From Pilaira anomala (lineage: Eukaryota; Mucoromycota; Mucoromycetes; Mucorales; Mucoraceae): 64,000 bases of DNA. The first letter of the stretch is position 1; every line of letters begins with the position of its first letter. A model generated the notes under the pieces. It was given only the letters and a program-made list of their open reading frames with translations. It was not told the origin of the DNA and did no database searches. Below are positions 1 to 10,235 of this stretch, piece by piece. The stretch is taken from the NCBI GenBank assembly GCA_025716855.1, contig JAIXMQ010000016.1, positions 496,001-560,000 of the forward strand. Reading direction: 5' to 3'. The position numbers and the translations under genes are program-made.

Positions 1-6
1 AAAAAA

Positions 7-1570
7 CTAACCTTGTGAAATAGTATTTAAACTAATACTATCTATATATCCATCATCATAATCTACAGAGGATCTACGCCAAGCTGAACTTGAATCTCTT
101 CGAACAGGAAATGTATGATGCTCAACATCACGACTTGTAGTTGCAGAAGGTCCTGTAGTGTCAACATCCTCTTCAATATGATTTAAATCCTCTGTTGAAC
201 TCATGAATTTCTCATCATCATAATCCGGTAAAAGTCTTTCATGATGACTTGAAGCACTATCCCCATCATCATGCTTATGATCACTTTTAGGTTGTTGTAA
301 TAACGCTACACCTGAACAAATAATCAAGAATCCAAATACACATGTAATCACATTGACAGGTGAAGCATCAAATCCACGATACAGCACAATTGAACTAATG
401 ATCGTTAAGGTGGTGAAGATGACGTAATAAGTAGGAGTGACAACTGCTGTATTAAAAATATTCAATGCTTTGTTGAGGTAGATGATTTCAATCGCAAGTG
501 TTACGAGTGTCACGATCAAGACAACATACACAAACCAGTGTGTGAATTGGTTTTCGACCGTAAATGAATGGACTATCGCTCCACCTAATCCTTGTGTAAA
601 TACAACTGAAAGTGATCCAATAAGTGAACAAATGTTAATATAGACCAACATGTTTGTTTTTCCCCATCTAGGTCCACAATAAAACACAAGATATAATGAA
701 ATCAATATAGCAATCGAAGCATACGTAAGAAACCCTATTGATGATTTTAGTTTTTTTTTTTTTTTTTTTTTTTTTTTCACTTTATATATATATATATATA
801 CAAAATGTCTTTACCAGGTGATAACACAAGATGTTTAAATGTCTCAATTGAACTATCGGCAGCACCTTGTTCTGGTGCATGCATCACAATAATAATCGCA
901 CCTAATACACACTGTAAACATCCAATTTTTCCCTGGAATGATAATCGTTCTTTCAAAAAAATCGATGATAAAATAGCACTATTCAAAACTTGTCAATTAC
1001 CCTTAATTTTTTTTTTTTTGATTATATATTATTTCTTACCATAATACAACACTTAATGCACCTAATGGAGTCACCAAAATGGCTTGTGTAAAAGCATACG
1101 CAACAAAATTACATGCTTCACCCACAACCACTATAAAATTTTTTTGATCAATTCATGATTTCCTCTATTTTTTTTTTTTTTTTCTTATATATGCACTTAC
1201 TTAAGATCATACCGCTCCACCACATGGGAGATTTAAGGTATCCGTACCCCTCACCTGCAACACCACCTATCAAACTCAAGAAATTAATTTACAAAAATGA
1301 ATTAAAAATATATATTTTTTTTTTACATGTACATACCTGATTTTTCTGTAGCTTGTAAAAGTCCCTTCTTTTTTAACACAAAACTACTACCAATGAATAC
1401 ACCTAAAAATTACCCGTTAAATTATGTCACTTTTTTTTTGGGTTGACCACACAGGCTTTTTTTTTTTTTTTTTTCTTACCACTTGTAATGGCTAATGTCA
1501 CTCCAATAATCTTGTATAAGGAACCATGAGTATCTCCTATTAAATCAGTCGTTGTATGTGTTGAATTCAT
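7..1570 (-). CDS. NIPA-type magnesium transporter, 401 aa
   Basis: Predicted Mg2+ transporter of the NIPA/DUF803 family (drug/metabolite transporter superfamily), a multi-pass membrane protein. Six exons on the minus strand: 1570-1480, 1402-1337, 1266-1201, 1130-1040, 978-815, 734-7; total 1206 nt, in frame. Family hallmarks read directly: IGSSFVLKKKGL (exon 2), EGYGYLKSPMWWSGMIL (exon 3), TPLGALSVVL plus AILSSIFLKERL (exons 4-5), and PGFLTYAS at the exon 5/6 join. Several hydrophobic segments follow, then a hydrophilic cytoplasmic tail rich in Asp, His and Ser (about the last 90 residues). The poly-Lys stretch visible in a simple reading of exon 6 is the poly-T end of an intron, not protein. 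The stop lies 7 bases from the window edge, so the gene is complete. Family assignment is firm; the transported ion is inferred from family knowledge. Confidence 0.9.
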
Positions 1571-3277
1571 TTCAATATAATAAATAAAAAATAATTAGAG
1601 AAAAGAAGAAAAGAAGAAGAAAAAAAAAAAAAAAGAGAGAGAGTTTCCGAAAATAAATTTGATAAAAATAGATTGGTTAATGTTTTGGGGGGAGCATTAT
1701 GAAAAAAAGGACCAGTTAATTACTACTTACCTTTTTTTTTTTTTTAAATCCAGATGTGTAATGATGAAATTATGTGCAAAAACCACCTTTTTTTTTTTTT
1801 TCTTGTTTAATATCACGTACTATTTTATCATCACTCTATAAATCAATTCAAATAAATGTATATATATATTAGAGGAGAAATAAGACATGAAAGATTTTAA
1901 AGGAGATAGGCTTACAGTAAGAAAAGAGTGAGTGGAGTGACGAACACTCCATCATTAAGCCTATTCTTACTTTTTAGGAAACTCACTTTAATTTTAGCTT
2001 ATTGTCCCCAAAATGACATTTTTTTTTTTTTTTTTTTGCTAATTGCTTAAACAAATTAATAAATATCATTTCTTTTTTTTTTTTTTTTGTCAAACAGGTA
2101 AAATTGAAGATTTTCAAATAGTTTTTTAGATGAAAAAAAAAAAAAAAACAAAAAGCAATCTTCTTTTTCTTTCTGTATAATGATCTGTTGTGATCTACTG
2201 TAGTAAACCATTTACAATATAGTTAGATCTATAATGTAAACAGGTACGTGCGCGTTTTATTTGTAAAATCGTATCAAAGCACATCATGAGAGAAGAATTT
2301 TAAACCTATGAGAAAAAGACACATGATACTCGTATAGGCAACAGATCAAATAATACAAGATAAAGCATTTTGTGTGTGTGTGTGTATTTACAATATCCAG
2401 AAAAATAATTGTGTATGTGTGTGTGTGTGTGACACAAACACATACATTGGGTTACTTTTGGTAAACATAAGATCACCATATATGTACAATTAGAATGTTT
2501 CTTTTTATTTAAATTGTATTAATTTACACAATATTACCTTCATTTACATTTTATTTAAAACCAACATATGAAAAATACATATCATGAGAAAAAAAAAAAA
2601 AAAAAAAAGCTTAAACACATGTATTTTTTTTTTTTTTTTTTTTTCAAGCCACACGTACTTTTAAAAAATCAATGTCAAAATTTAGATTCAGGGTTCTCTT
2701 GGCGTAAAAAAAAAAAAGGACGTTGTGATTTTTATAAAAACACTTTATAGAATCTCAAAAAATTTTAAATTTATAATTTTAATAACACACCACGTATTAA
2801 ATGCTTTTTTTAAAAAAAAAGAAAAACATTATATCGGCTGTTTACTAATAAGAGAGATCACTTCTTTTTCAAAGCATTTGACTATTTAAATAAAAAAAAA
2901 AACAAAAGGAGAGCGACATTTATTTAAGTGCATAAAAAAAAAAAGGGAGGGGGGGAGAGGAGGAGAAGAAGAAGAAGAAAGAAATATAACTATAATGAAT
3001 TTTATGTTATACGCCATATTGTGAAAAAGAAGAAGCTCAATTAACAAAGTGTGTATCCAATTATATAAAACGCCAACCCAGCAAATTGCCTCTTTTTTTT
3101 TTCTATAGCAGTAGATAAATTATTATGTGGTTGAAGTTACTACACATCATCATAAAAGATTATCCCTCCCCCTTTTTTTTTAAAAAAAAAAGAAGACATT
3201 CTTTAAAAAGCTACTACTACTACTACTACTATATACACTCAAGGTTTATTTTTTAAAATATGATTTTGTATATACAT
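1571..3277. other. Intergenic, AT-rich, no gene seen
   Basis: Upstream of the NIPA gene and downstream of the left secreted-protein gene. It holds many A and T homopolymers, TG microsatellites near 2372-2384 and 2411-2431, and GA-rich runs near 1590-1645 and 2940-2985. The short open frames here are low-complexity and have no codon character. T-run/A-run palindromes occur near 2803 and 3173. Confidence 0.6.
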
Positions 3278-3607
3278 TTAAACTGATTCAACATCGCTCA
3301 TGTGGATACACACACCAACATAATGATCAAAATTTGTAGAATGTGCTCCTCCAGCGTGATTCTTATATTCACTTGGTCCAACACCAATACAAGTAAGTCC
3401 TTTTTCACAAATTGCTTTGTTAAAAATTACACCACCTTTTCTGGTAAATCCACAATTTTGACCACGTTTTCTTGTAGTAGTGTCTTCTTTTTTAATAACA
3501 AATTCAAAATCATCACCACCACCACCACCACATCTTCTACTTATATCAGCTGCCAAGACCAATCCAAAGGCGAAAATAAAGTTTAAAACGAGAGCCAGCA
3601 ATTTCAT
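3278..3607 (-). CDS. Small secreted cysteine-containing protein, 109 aa (paralogue A)
   Basis: Intronless small secreted protein of unknown function. Residues 1-19 (MKLLALVLNFIFAFGLVLA) form a clear signal peptide, with cleavage probable before ADIS. A short Gly/acidic pro-region follows, then a dibasic KR just before the conserved C-terminal domain that starts GQNCGFTRK. That domain carries four cysteines (QNC, AIC, LTC, VGVC), enough for two disulfides, and the motif CIGVGPSEYKN. The right-hand neighbour at 5137-5715 is a close paralogue in the opposite direction, so the two form a divergent pair. A TATA-like TTTATAAAG lies about 15 bases upstream of the start. Kex2-type processing at KR is an inference. 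It could be an effector-like or cell-surface protein; I do not recognise the family by name. Confidence 0.8.
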   Translation of the reverse strand: MKLLALVLNFIFAFGLVLAADISRRCGGGGGDDFEFVIKKEDTTTRKRGQNCGFTRKGGVIFNKAICEKGLTCIGVGPSEYKNHAGGAHSTNFDHYVGVCIHMSDVESV

Positions 3608-5136
3608 AGTTTTTTTTTTTTCTTTATAAAGATGATTAAAGTAATTGAAAAAACCCTTCTTTTATAGTGATAATTTGCATAATTGTAGTTTCAAAAAAAA
3701 AAAAAAGGCTTGTTAAATATAATTTGTATTTCAGAAATGAAACCCCTTTTGTTATTAACGTCTTTTGTAAATACAATACCTATCATCATGTTTATAACAA
3801 GGGTTACTACCTATTGTCAATTCATATTTTATGCGATCAAAGAAATTTCATGCCGATAATCGATCATCCTACAGGAATGTTTTATTTCATAGTATGGGTA
3901 TATATACTTGGGTGTGGTGCGGAGGAAGTTCGTACAAGTTGTCACACATCTTACTTTTTTTTTTGAAATTTTTAGTATGAGTTGGCGATAAACTAGAACC
4001 AAATAAACTTTGGGTGTTTATATTACTTATATATTAATACACATAGGATGCCAAAAAGTAGATAACAAGCAAAAAAGCTAATTAAATTTGACTCTCTTTT
4101 TAGAAGCAATATATCAGTAGTAAAATATATCGAAAAATCTTTTTATCATGCAAAAAGTAGGCCGCGTCCATAATTTTTTTTTTTTTTTTTTTTCAAATTA
4201 AATTATGCAAGATGTAGTGAGTAGTAGGTGCATACTTGATAATACCTTCAATATGAGTGAATTGCCCAAAATTTGATAGCCGGTCATTACCTACATTCTG
4301 TTGATGAGTTGGCTTTTTAATAGTTTGGCTTTCAATGTTTTTTTTTTCATTACTAACTGTTGAACCCTCGGGCTATATGGGCTTCCCAGCACCCCTATGT
4401 ATAACCCGGCTGCCCTTAAGAAAAAGCCTATTAATTATGTTGTTCTTAACCACTCTCCCATATATTCTGGTCACAGGAAGTCTATATCAAGTGCCAATTT
4501 TGTTTTCTGTTTATTTCTGTTTACTTATGTTTATTTATGTTTATTTATGTTTATTTATGTTTATTTATGTTTATTTATGTTTATTTACGTTTATTTACGT
4601 TTATTTCTGTTTCTATTATTTATTTTTGTTTCTATTCTTATTTTTATTTTTATTATTTTTATTCTATTTCACCACTTTATTCCCTTTCTCTTTTATTTGT
4701 TATTACTTTACTCTTTATTTATTACTTTATTCTGCCTCAAGTCTCTCCTATTTTCCCAAGCGTCACCTTAAAACTAATCGTATTTTACTTCTCGGTGTTT
4801 CTATAAATTTAGTCTTGACGTTTCAGTTTTTAATTTATTCCAAGTGCAAAGGTTCAATTGTTATTATTTACTTTATATAAGTTTTACGCCATTTGACAGA
4901 TTATACGAAGATTACCGTTTCAAGTTTCTTTTTTTTTTTTATTATTTTACAATAAACATTTATATCGCAGCAGTATTATATGAGATATATCCCTTTTACA
5001 TAGTATCTCCGTTTCTTTATTTTTCTTGGTATAAAAAGAAATAGATTTTTCGTATTTAAAATTAACTTTGTCTTTTTTTTCTATTTAAAAATTCATCTCT
5101 CTTGCTGCTTTAGTGCTATATATACTTTTGATAACT
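3608..5136. other. Divergent intergenic region between the two secreted paralogues
   Basis: Lies between the start codons of the two paralogues, so it should hold both promoters. It contains a 64-base T-rich block near 4170-4195, a less AT-rich stretch at about 4360-4490, and the 10-bp tandem array at 4511-4610. Open frames across the array are a by-product of the repeat and are not called as genes. Confidence 0.55.
4511..4610. repeat. Ten tandem 10-bp units, consensus TTATTTATGT
   Basis: Ten units in exact 10-base register. The central five are identical (TTATTTATGT); the outer ones differ by one or two bases (TTATTTCTGT at both ends, TTACTTATGT second, TTATTTACGT eighth and ninth). The identical core with diverged edges is typical of a minisatellite that expands from the middle. 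Confidence 0.9.
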
Positions 5137-5715
5137 ATGAAACTGTTGGCTCTTATTTTAAACGTTATTTTCGCCTTTGAATTGGTCTTGGCAGCTGAGA
5201 TACGAAGACGTGGTGGTGATATTTTTGAATTTGTTATTGGCGAAAATGTTCGAATAAAGACACATGTCGATTATTTTGAATTTGATATTAATAAAGAAGA
5301 TGCTCAAATAAGAAAAGATGAATTCGATATTAAAAAAGATGAATTTGATATTAGACAAGACGAATTTGATATTAGACAAAATGAGTTTGATATTAGACAA
5401 AATGAGTTTGATATTAGACAAAATGAATTTGATATTAGACAAAATGAATTTGACATTAGACAAAATGAATTTGATATTAGACAAAATGAATTTGTTACTG
5501 TAACAGAGGATGTTCAAATAAGAACACGCGGCCAAAATTGTGGATTTACCAGAAAAGATGGTGTAATTTTAACTAAAGCAATTTGTCAAGAAGGACTTAC
5601 CTGCATTGGTGTTGGACCAAGTGAATATAAGAATAATGCTGGAGGAGCACATTCTACAAATTTTGATCATTATGTTGGTGTATGTATTTACATGAAAGAT
5701 ATTGAATCAGTTTAA
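5137..5715 (+). CDS. Small secreted protein with 7-residue repeat array, 192 aa (paralogue B)
   Basis: Intronless paralogue of the gene at 3278-3607. Same signal peptide (MKLLALILNVIFAFELVLA) and same four-cysteine C-terminal domain, starting GQNCGFTRKDG and ending DHYVGVCIYMKDIESV. Between them this copy has about 80 extra residues: FEFDINKEDAQIRK and then eight full units of consensus (D/N)EFDIRQ at 5317-5484, plus a partial ninth. The DNA units are 21 bp and nearly identical, so the array is young. The KR found in paralogue A is TR here (QIRTRGQNC), so any dibasic cleavage at that point may be lost. An in-frame GTG lies 24 bases upstream; the ATG at 5137 is chosen because it begins the signal peptide and matches the paralogue. 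Function unknown. Confidence 0.82.
   Translation: MKLLALILNVIFAFELVLAAEIRRRGGDIFEFVIGENVRIKTHVDYFEFDINKEDAQIRKDEFDIKKDEFDIRQDEFDIRQNEFDIRQNEFDIRQNEFDIRQNEFDIRQNEFDIRQNEFVTVTEDVQIRTRGQNCGFTRKDGVILTKAICQEGLTCIGVGPSEYKNNAGGAHSTNFDHYVGVCIYMKDIESV
5317..5484 (+). repeat. In-gene 21-bp tandem repeat (eight units)
   Basis: Eight consecutive 21-bp units encoding DEFDIKK, DEFDIRQ twice, then NEFDIRQ five times. The last five differ only by synonymous changes (GAG/GAA, GAT/GAC). All units preserve frame, so length change by slippage or unequal crossover would not break the protein. Confidence 0.95.
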
Positions 5716-6885
5716 TAATATATACATTATATCCATTCATAAAAAAAATAAACTTCATTTTTAAACACTACAAATATATATTGTATGTATGTATACAGTA
5801 GCAGCTTAAAGAAAAAAAAAAAAAAAAAAAGAGCAAGAGTCTTCATCTCGTGTTTTGTAACTTCAGCATCAACTGCTAGAAGAGACAGTTGGCTGGGCTA
5901 GCCTTTTATATTATATAGCTTTCAAAGTATCTCTTTTTTTTAGTCCTGATGTGATAATAGCTTGAATTCATTTTAAAAAGCAATATATATATATATTATA
6001 TATATATATTTATATAGAATAAGCTAAACAAGTTCATAATTACTTCCAGAATTATTTTGTTGGTTTCCCCGGATTTCTTCATCGTAGTAGACTGGTTTCT
6101 TTCAACCTATTGAAACCACGCGTTTTTAAAAATGCTGCTCTTTTTTTTTTTTTGATTCTGCGTAACAACCTACAACAATATCGAAAAAAGCACCTTTAGG
6201 TATATCAACAAAATTTTACAAGATATACCCTACCATTGAACCCCGGAAACACTTTTTCTTTTTTTTTTCCCCCTGAGTACAACAAATAAAGTTTTAGTTT
6301 ACATCTCTTTTACCTAAACAAGAACTAAAGCTTGGTTTCCGTGTGAATTTAACTTTTTTAATGCTATATATATAAAGGATTCAATGCACCGTATACTTTT
6401 TTTTTTTTCCGAATAGAATAGGTAGACTTAGGCACAATGTTAGAAAAGGGCTACTAAAAAAGTCATCATGTATAGACCATTCAAACAGTCGTATATCGTC
6501 GATATATAATTATTCTACGACGATATTTCATATTTTTAATATGATGAAAAAAAAACCTGCAGGTTTTTTTTTTTTCACCAACTTATCCCGCTACCAAAAA
6601 TAGACTTTGCTAAACGTTCAAACGGTCGTACAATCGGATAGAAAAAAAAAGTATTTTTTTGTGAATTCATCAAAGAGTAAAAAAAAAAATATTACCATAC
6701 ACAAACATATGCAGCATATATAGACTTTTTTTCTTCTACCTTTTATTTTTATTTATATTCATTCACTAATACTATAATGGTCTCTTCAAAAAATAAAAAT
6801 AAACAAGTTCCGTAAGTTCCCTATTTTTTTTTTTAATTGTTATATATATCTAACAGTAATATTTTAATATCTGTCTGTATATAAT
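5716..6885. other. Intergenic, AT-rich
   Basis: No gene seen. It contains an AT-dinucleotide tract near 5982-6010, several short inverted repeats (arms GGTATATC/GATATACC near 6198-6230; ATATCGTCG/CGACGATAT near 6492-6526), and a palindrome at 6547-6572. A partly matching motif, TTCAAACxGTCGTA, occurs near 6480 and again near 6616. Confidence 0.5.
6547..6572. repeat. Perfect 26-bp palindrome, A9-CCTGCAGG-T9
   Basis: Nine A, the 8-bp palindrome CCTGCAGG, then nine or more T. It is a perfect inverted repeat with no loop. In this T/A-run-rich genome the flanks may be chance; the central GC palindrome is unusual for its surroundings. Confidence 0.7.
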
Positions 6886-7237
6886 AGCTCAAGTTTTGTT
6901 TGTAAAAAAAAAAATCGGTTACAAGAAAACAATCATCTTTAGTCTTTTATTTTACGTCATTGAAGCTCTTTGCTTTTATCCCTCTGCTCAATTTTTTAAG
7001 CTTTGGAGGTTTTGTAGGATCACTGCTTGTCATTGCTTGTGATGTATTTGTACTTTAGAAACCTGTAAAGCTTATATTTAACATGATAACGCGTAGTTGA
7101 ATTCTTACTCAAAATTTTATTTTATAAGCGCTCAATTATTTAATGGTAATAGCAAGTGTACTTGTACCTATTGTAGCCTCATTTGTATTTTTTGGTGGAG
7201 GGACAGAAAATGATGTTGCAGGTGACGACTTATAAAG
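6886..7237 (+). pseudogene. Decayed copy of the FHS-type sugar permease gene
   Basis: This stretch aligns by eye with exons 3 and 4 of the intact permease gene at 10236-11941. For example, CGGTTACAAG.AAACAATCATCTTTAGTC matches the exon 3 start, and GGAGGTTTTGTAGGATCACTGCTTGTCATTGCTTGTG matches the exon 3 end. The following GTAAAG corresponds to the intron 3 donor, and TTTTTTGGTGGAGGGACAGAAAATG matches exon 4. Indels and stop codons break the frame throughout (for example TTTTTTAAG after the CTCTGCT match). A weak trace of exon 2 ending CCGTAAG may lie near 6810. Similarity is roughly three quarters by eye. It reads as an old tandem duplicate that has lost most exons. It is not expected to make protein. 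Confidence 0.75.
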
Positions 7238-10235
7238 TCATGCACATATATCAACAAGTTGATCGAAGTGGTCGTCAAAATAATAAAGCTCTTTTTTTTT
7301 AAAAAAAAAGTTTTAGATTTGAATTAATCCCTCAAGTTGACTAATTGTACCAAAAGACTCACGTTCGCTCTTTTTCAGTGGGTGAATGTCTTTGATGAAT
7401 ATCTTAATAGGTGCTGAGAAGAGAGGATCTAAGCGGAGAAATGCTGTGTACATCGTATTGTTGAAAAAAAAAAAAAAAAAAAAGATTAACAATTAAATCT
7501 GTTTGAAGCGTAAAGAAAAAATAAAAAATAAAATTAATGACAATCAAGCGTGTGGTCTCAATGCAAACTCAAGAGACAATCGGCCATATGTTGTTTATTA
7601 GTTGTATTATGAGATGCAATAACAAGCTTTGAGTTGACAATTGTACATACTATTGCTTATCAATCACATCGATATTTATACTGTTGAATGTAATGGGTTC
7701 AGTAGATGCTGCAAACAATCTTTTGTGATAACAACTTTTTATCACGATGTTATTTCAACTGAGAGATGGGAAGTACGTTTCTTGGGTCTTTGCGAGGCTA
7801 ACGCATCCAATTTTTTTAGAGCTTTCTCTGCTGATAGTTTCTTCGATGCTTCATTCATCATTTAAGAATGATATGGCAATACGTATGCTGAATTATTGCA
7901 AGAGCTTATGTTCTGGCAATCTTTATTGTATTCATGAAAACAGTAGAATACTTTGAGATAATTTTAGTTACTCCTACGAATGAATGAGTAGTGGTAATGG
8001 CAACAAAAGACAAAGATTGGTGTTTCATAAGTGTGAAGAGTCTGGTATCATAAGAACACGGGTTAAAAAAAGTATGCAGTTGTAGCCTAGCTTACCCCTC
8101 TTTGTTTTTCCATGTCATAGTAAACCTTAAAAAAAAAAAATGTATGGAGACAATGTCAAATTAATTTGTAAAATGTACAATAATTCAAGCAATATCATGT
8201 TTTTTTTTCCAAAATAAAAACGTGTCATCCTACATTACGGCTTTATTATCAATTAAAAACTTTTCTTTAAGATATCAAACTTTCACAGAACCATTTCCTT
8301 TTCCTATAATAATTTTCAATTTACTTTTAAATCGTGTATGCATTTTTATACGAAAATGCAGACCTTTGCCTCATAACTTTTTCTTTGTGAAATGTCAATT
8401 TTTGAAAATAATCAATCAACCCATTTGGGTTGAATCTTATTTTACAATCGGCCCAAATGAGCCGATTTGCCCCATCACAGCTTAACAATAAAATAAATAC
8501 ATGTACAATAATTATAATAATGATCATTTATTTATTTATTTAGCTGTGCTTTATACGTAGTTACATACAAATAGTTAGGAATATAAAGTAGCTAAAATCA
8601 GAAAAGAGCCTTCTTATTGTAGCTGTTGTCTGACTTCAGAATAGCCTGTTTTATATATAAAGAAATTTATCTATAGGCTAAACTTGTGCATGATAGTCAA
8701 AATATTTTACAAGTGGCAATCACAGAGAAGCAAAGAAATTAATGTCAGTGGAAAGTTACTTTGCGAGTTTAAAGAGACAATTGATAATATAGTTTATCGC
8801 GATAGACATACTAAATCAAGAATGATGCCTTACGCAGTTCGAATAAATGGTGTCTCTTGTGCTAACAGCGTGTACTTTGCAATACATTAACTAGAAGTTA
8901 TTGTAACTTATAAGAACCCCGAAGTGTCTCAGATACGTTAACGTACTTACCAATAGAAACTATACAGCATCAAGTAGTTGCGGATAAAGCCATAAAGGAA
9001 CTGTTAAGGATACACACAGTCCCGAAGCCTCTTTTAATCGGCGCAGAAGGCTCCTTTACCAGCAGTAATTTTAGCTGGTAAAAATTGTACCTGATACACA
9101 TCTCTGAAGATCAAGCCAGAGTCATAATAACGCATAAACTAGCACAATTAAAATACGAATGAATAAATATAACACAAATAATGAATGAACAAGTAAAGTC
9201 TTTAAATATTTTAACTAATAGATTGTATCCTTTTAAATAGAAAACAGTTTTTGGTTAGTTTATTTGTTATTTTTCAAAGTTTTCCCCCACAAAGTGAGTG
9301 AGTACACGACGGGAATAATAATAATAATAATAAAAATACTATAGCACAAAAGTCCCTTACCACGGATCATCATGTGGCCATCTGCACCCGTTGAAAAACA
9401 TCAACATTCATATGTTTTTTTTCGCCATGCCTTTGTGATCTATTCCCCAGTCTTTTAAATAACTGCCTAATTCCGCTAATACTGATGATCCCAATCAGGA
9501 ACTACTCCTATAGCAGTTAAAGCTAACTAATTATTTAAATTTTGGGTCCTGAATAGTTTTATTCCATTCTCCTGAACGTGTCACATTGTATCCATTAAAT
9601 AAAATACCAACCAGTTACTTGCTTTGAAGAGTTACACGATTTTCAGTCATTACATAACTTATTCTCACAACCCACTTATTCTCCGTACAAATCATCTTTC
9701 GTGTTTAATATCAAAAGCTCACAGGGGAAAAAACACACACACACCCTTTTTTTAACCCTTTTATTTCTCATAGACACCTGATAAATTGAAAGGATTCTTA
9801 GGAAGGTCTATGGCAAGATAAAAGAGAATAGATATATTATATCATATTTATAAATCCATGTATACTCAAGATACTGAGACCTTTTTTTTTTTTTTGAAAA
9901 ATTAAATTCTTTTTTTTTTGAGTGCTATTTCCTTATTTTTCTCGCACTATTCTTTATAAAGAGTAGTTACTCCGCTGTCATTACTGAATGTCGAATTTTC
10001 TGACTTATCGTGAGAAAGTTAAAGAAAAAAAAATCTAAAAAAGTGATACCAAAATCATCACCTGCCCTCAACTAGACGTAATTACATTTACTTTACAACC
10101 CCAAATACATGCATTGGATGGATATTATGTACATGAGAAAAATAATTGCTTAAAATTTTTTTAGTATATATACAAGCGAGAATACCAAAATTTCCTTTTT
10201 TCGATTTTTATCTTACCCTTAAAAAAAAATACATA
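7238..10235. other. Long intergenic region, no gene recognised
   Basis: About 3 kb without a credible gene. Short open frames at 7641-7956, 8222-8485 and 8684-8890 lack splice support and recognisable domains. On the minus strand around 7740-7865 there is a short coding-looking stretch (ASKKLSAEKALKKLDALASQ) that could be a gene fragment, but its frame breaks quickly. An AAT microsatellite lies near 9318-9333. Further relics of the duplicated permease may be present but are not detectable by eye. Confidence 0.45.

Noticed and set aside
4335..4880. 181-codon plus-strand frame rich in Phe/Tyr/Leu
   Set aside because: Produced by the 10-bp minisatellite and TTT/TAT-rich DNA, which stays open in all three frames; no start context or domain.
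4511..5484. CRISPR-like regular repeats
   Set aside because: The repeats are directly adjacent without spacers, and the genome is eukaryotic.
5158..5535. 125-codon minus-strand frame with FILSN repeats
   Set aside because: Antisense of the 21-bp repeat in the secreted protein gene.
8222..8890. Short frames at 8222-8485, 8327-8527 (minus) and 8684-8890
   Set aside because: No recognisable motifs, no matching exons nearby, and AT-rich composition; chance frames or unreadable relics.
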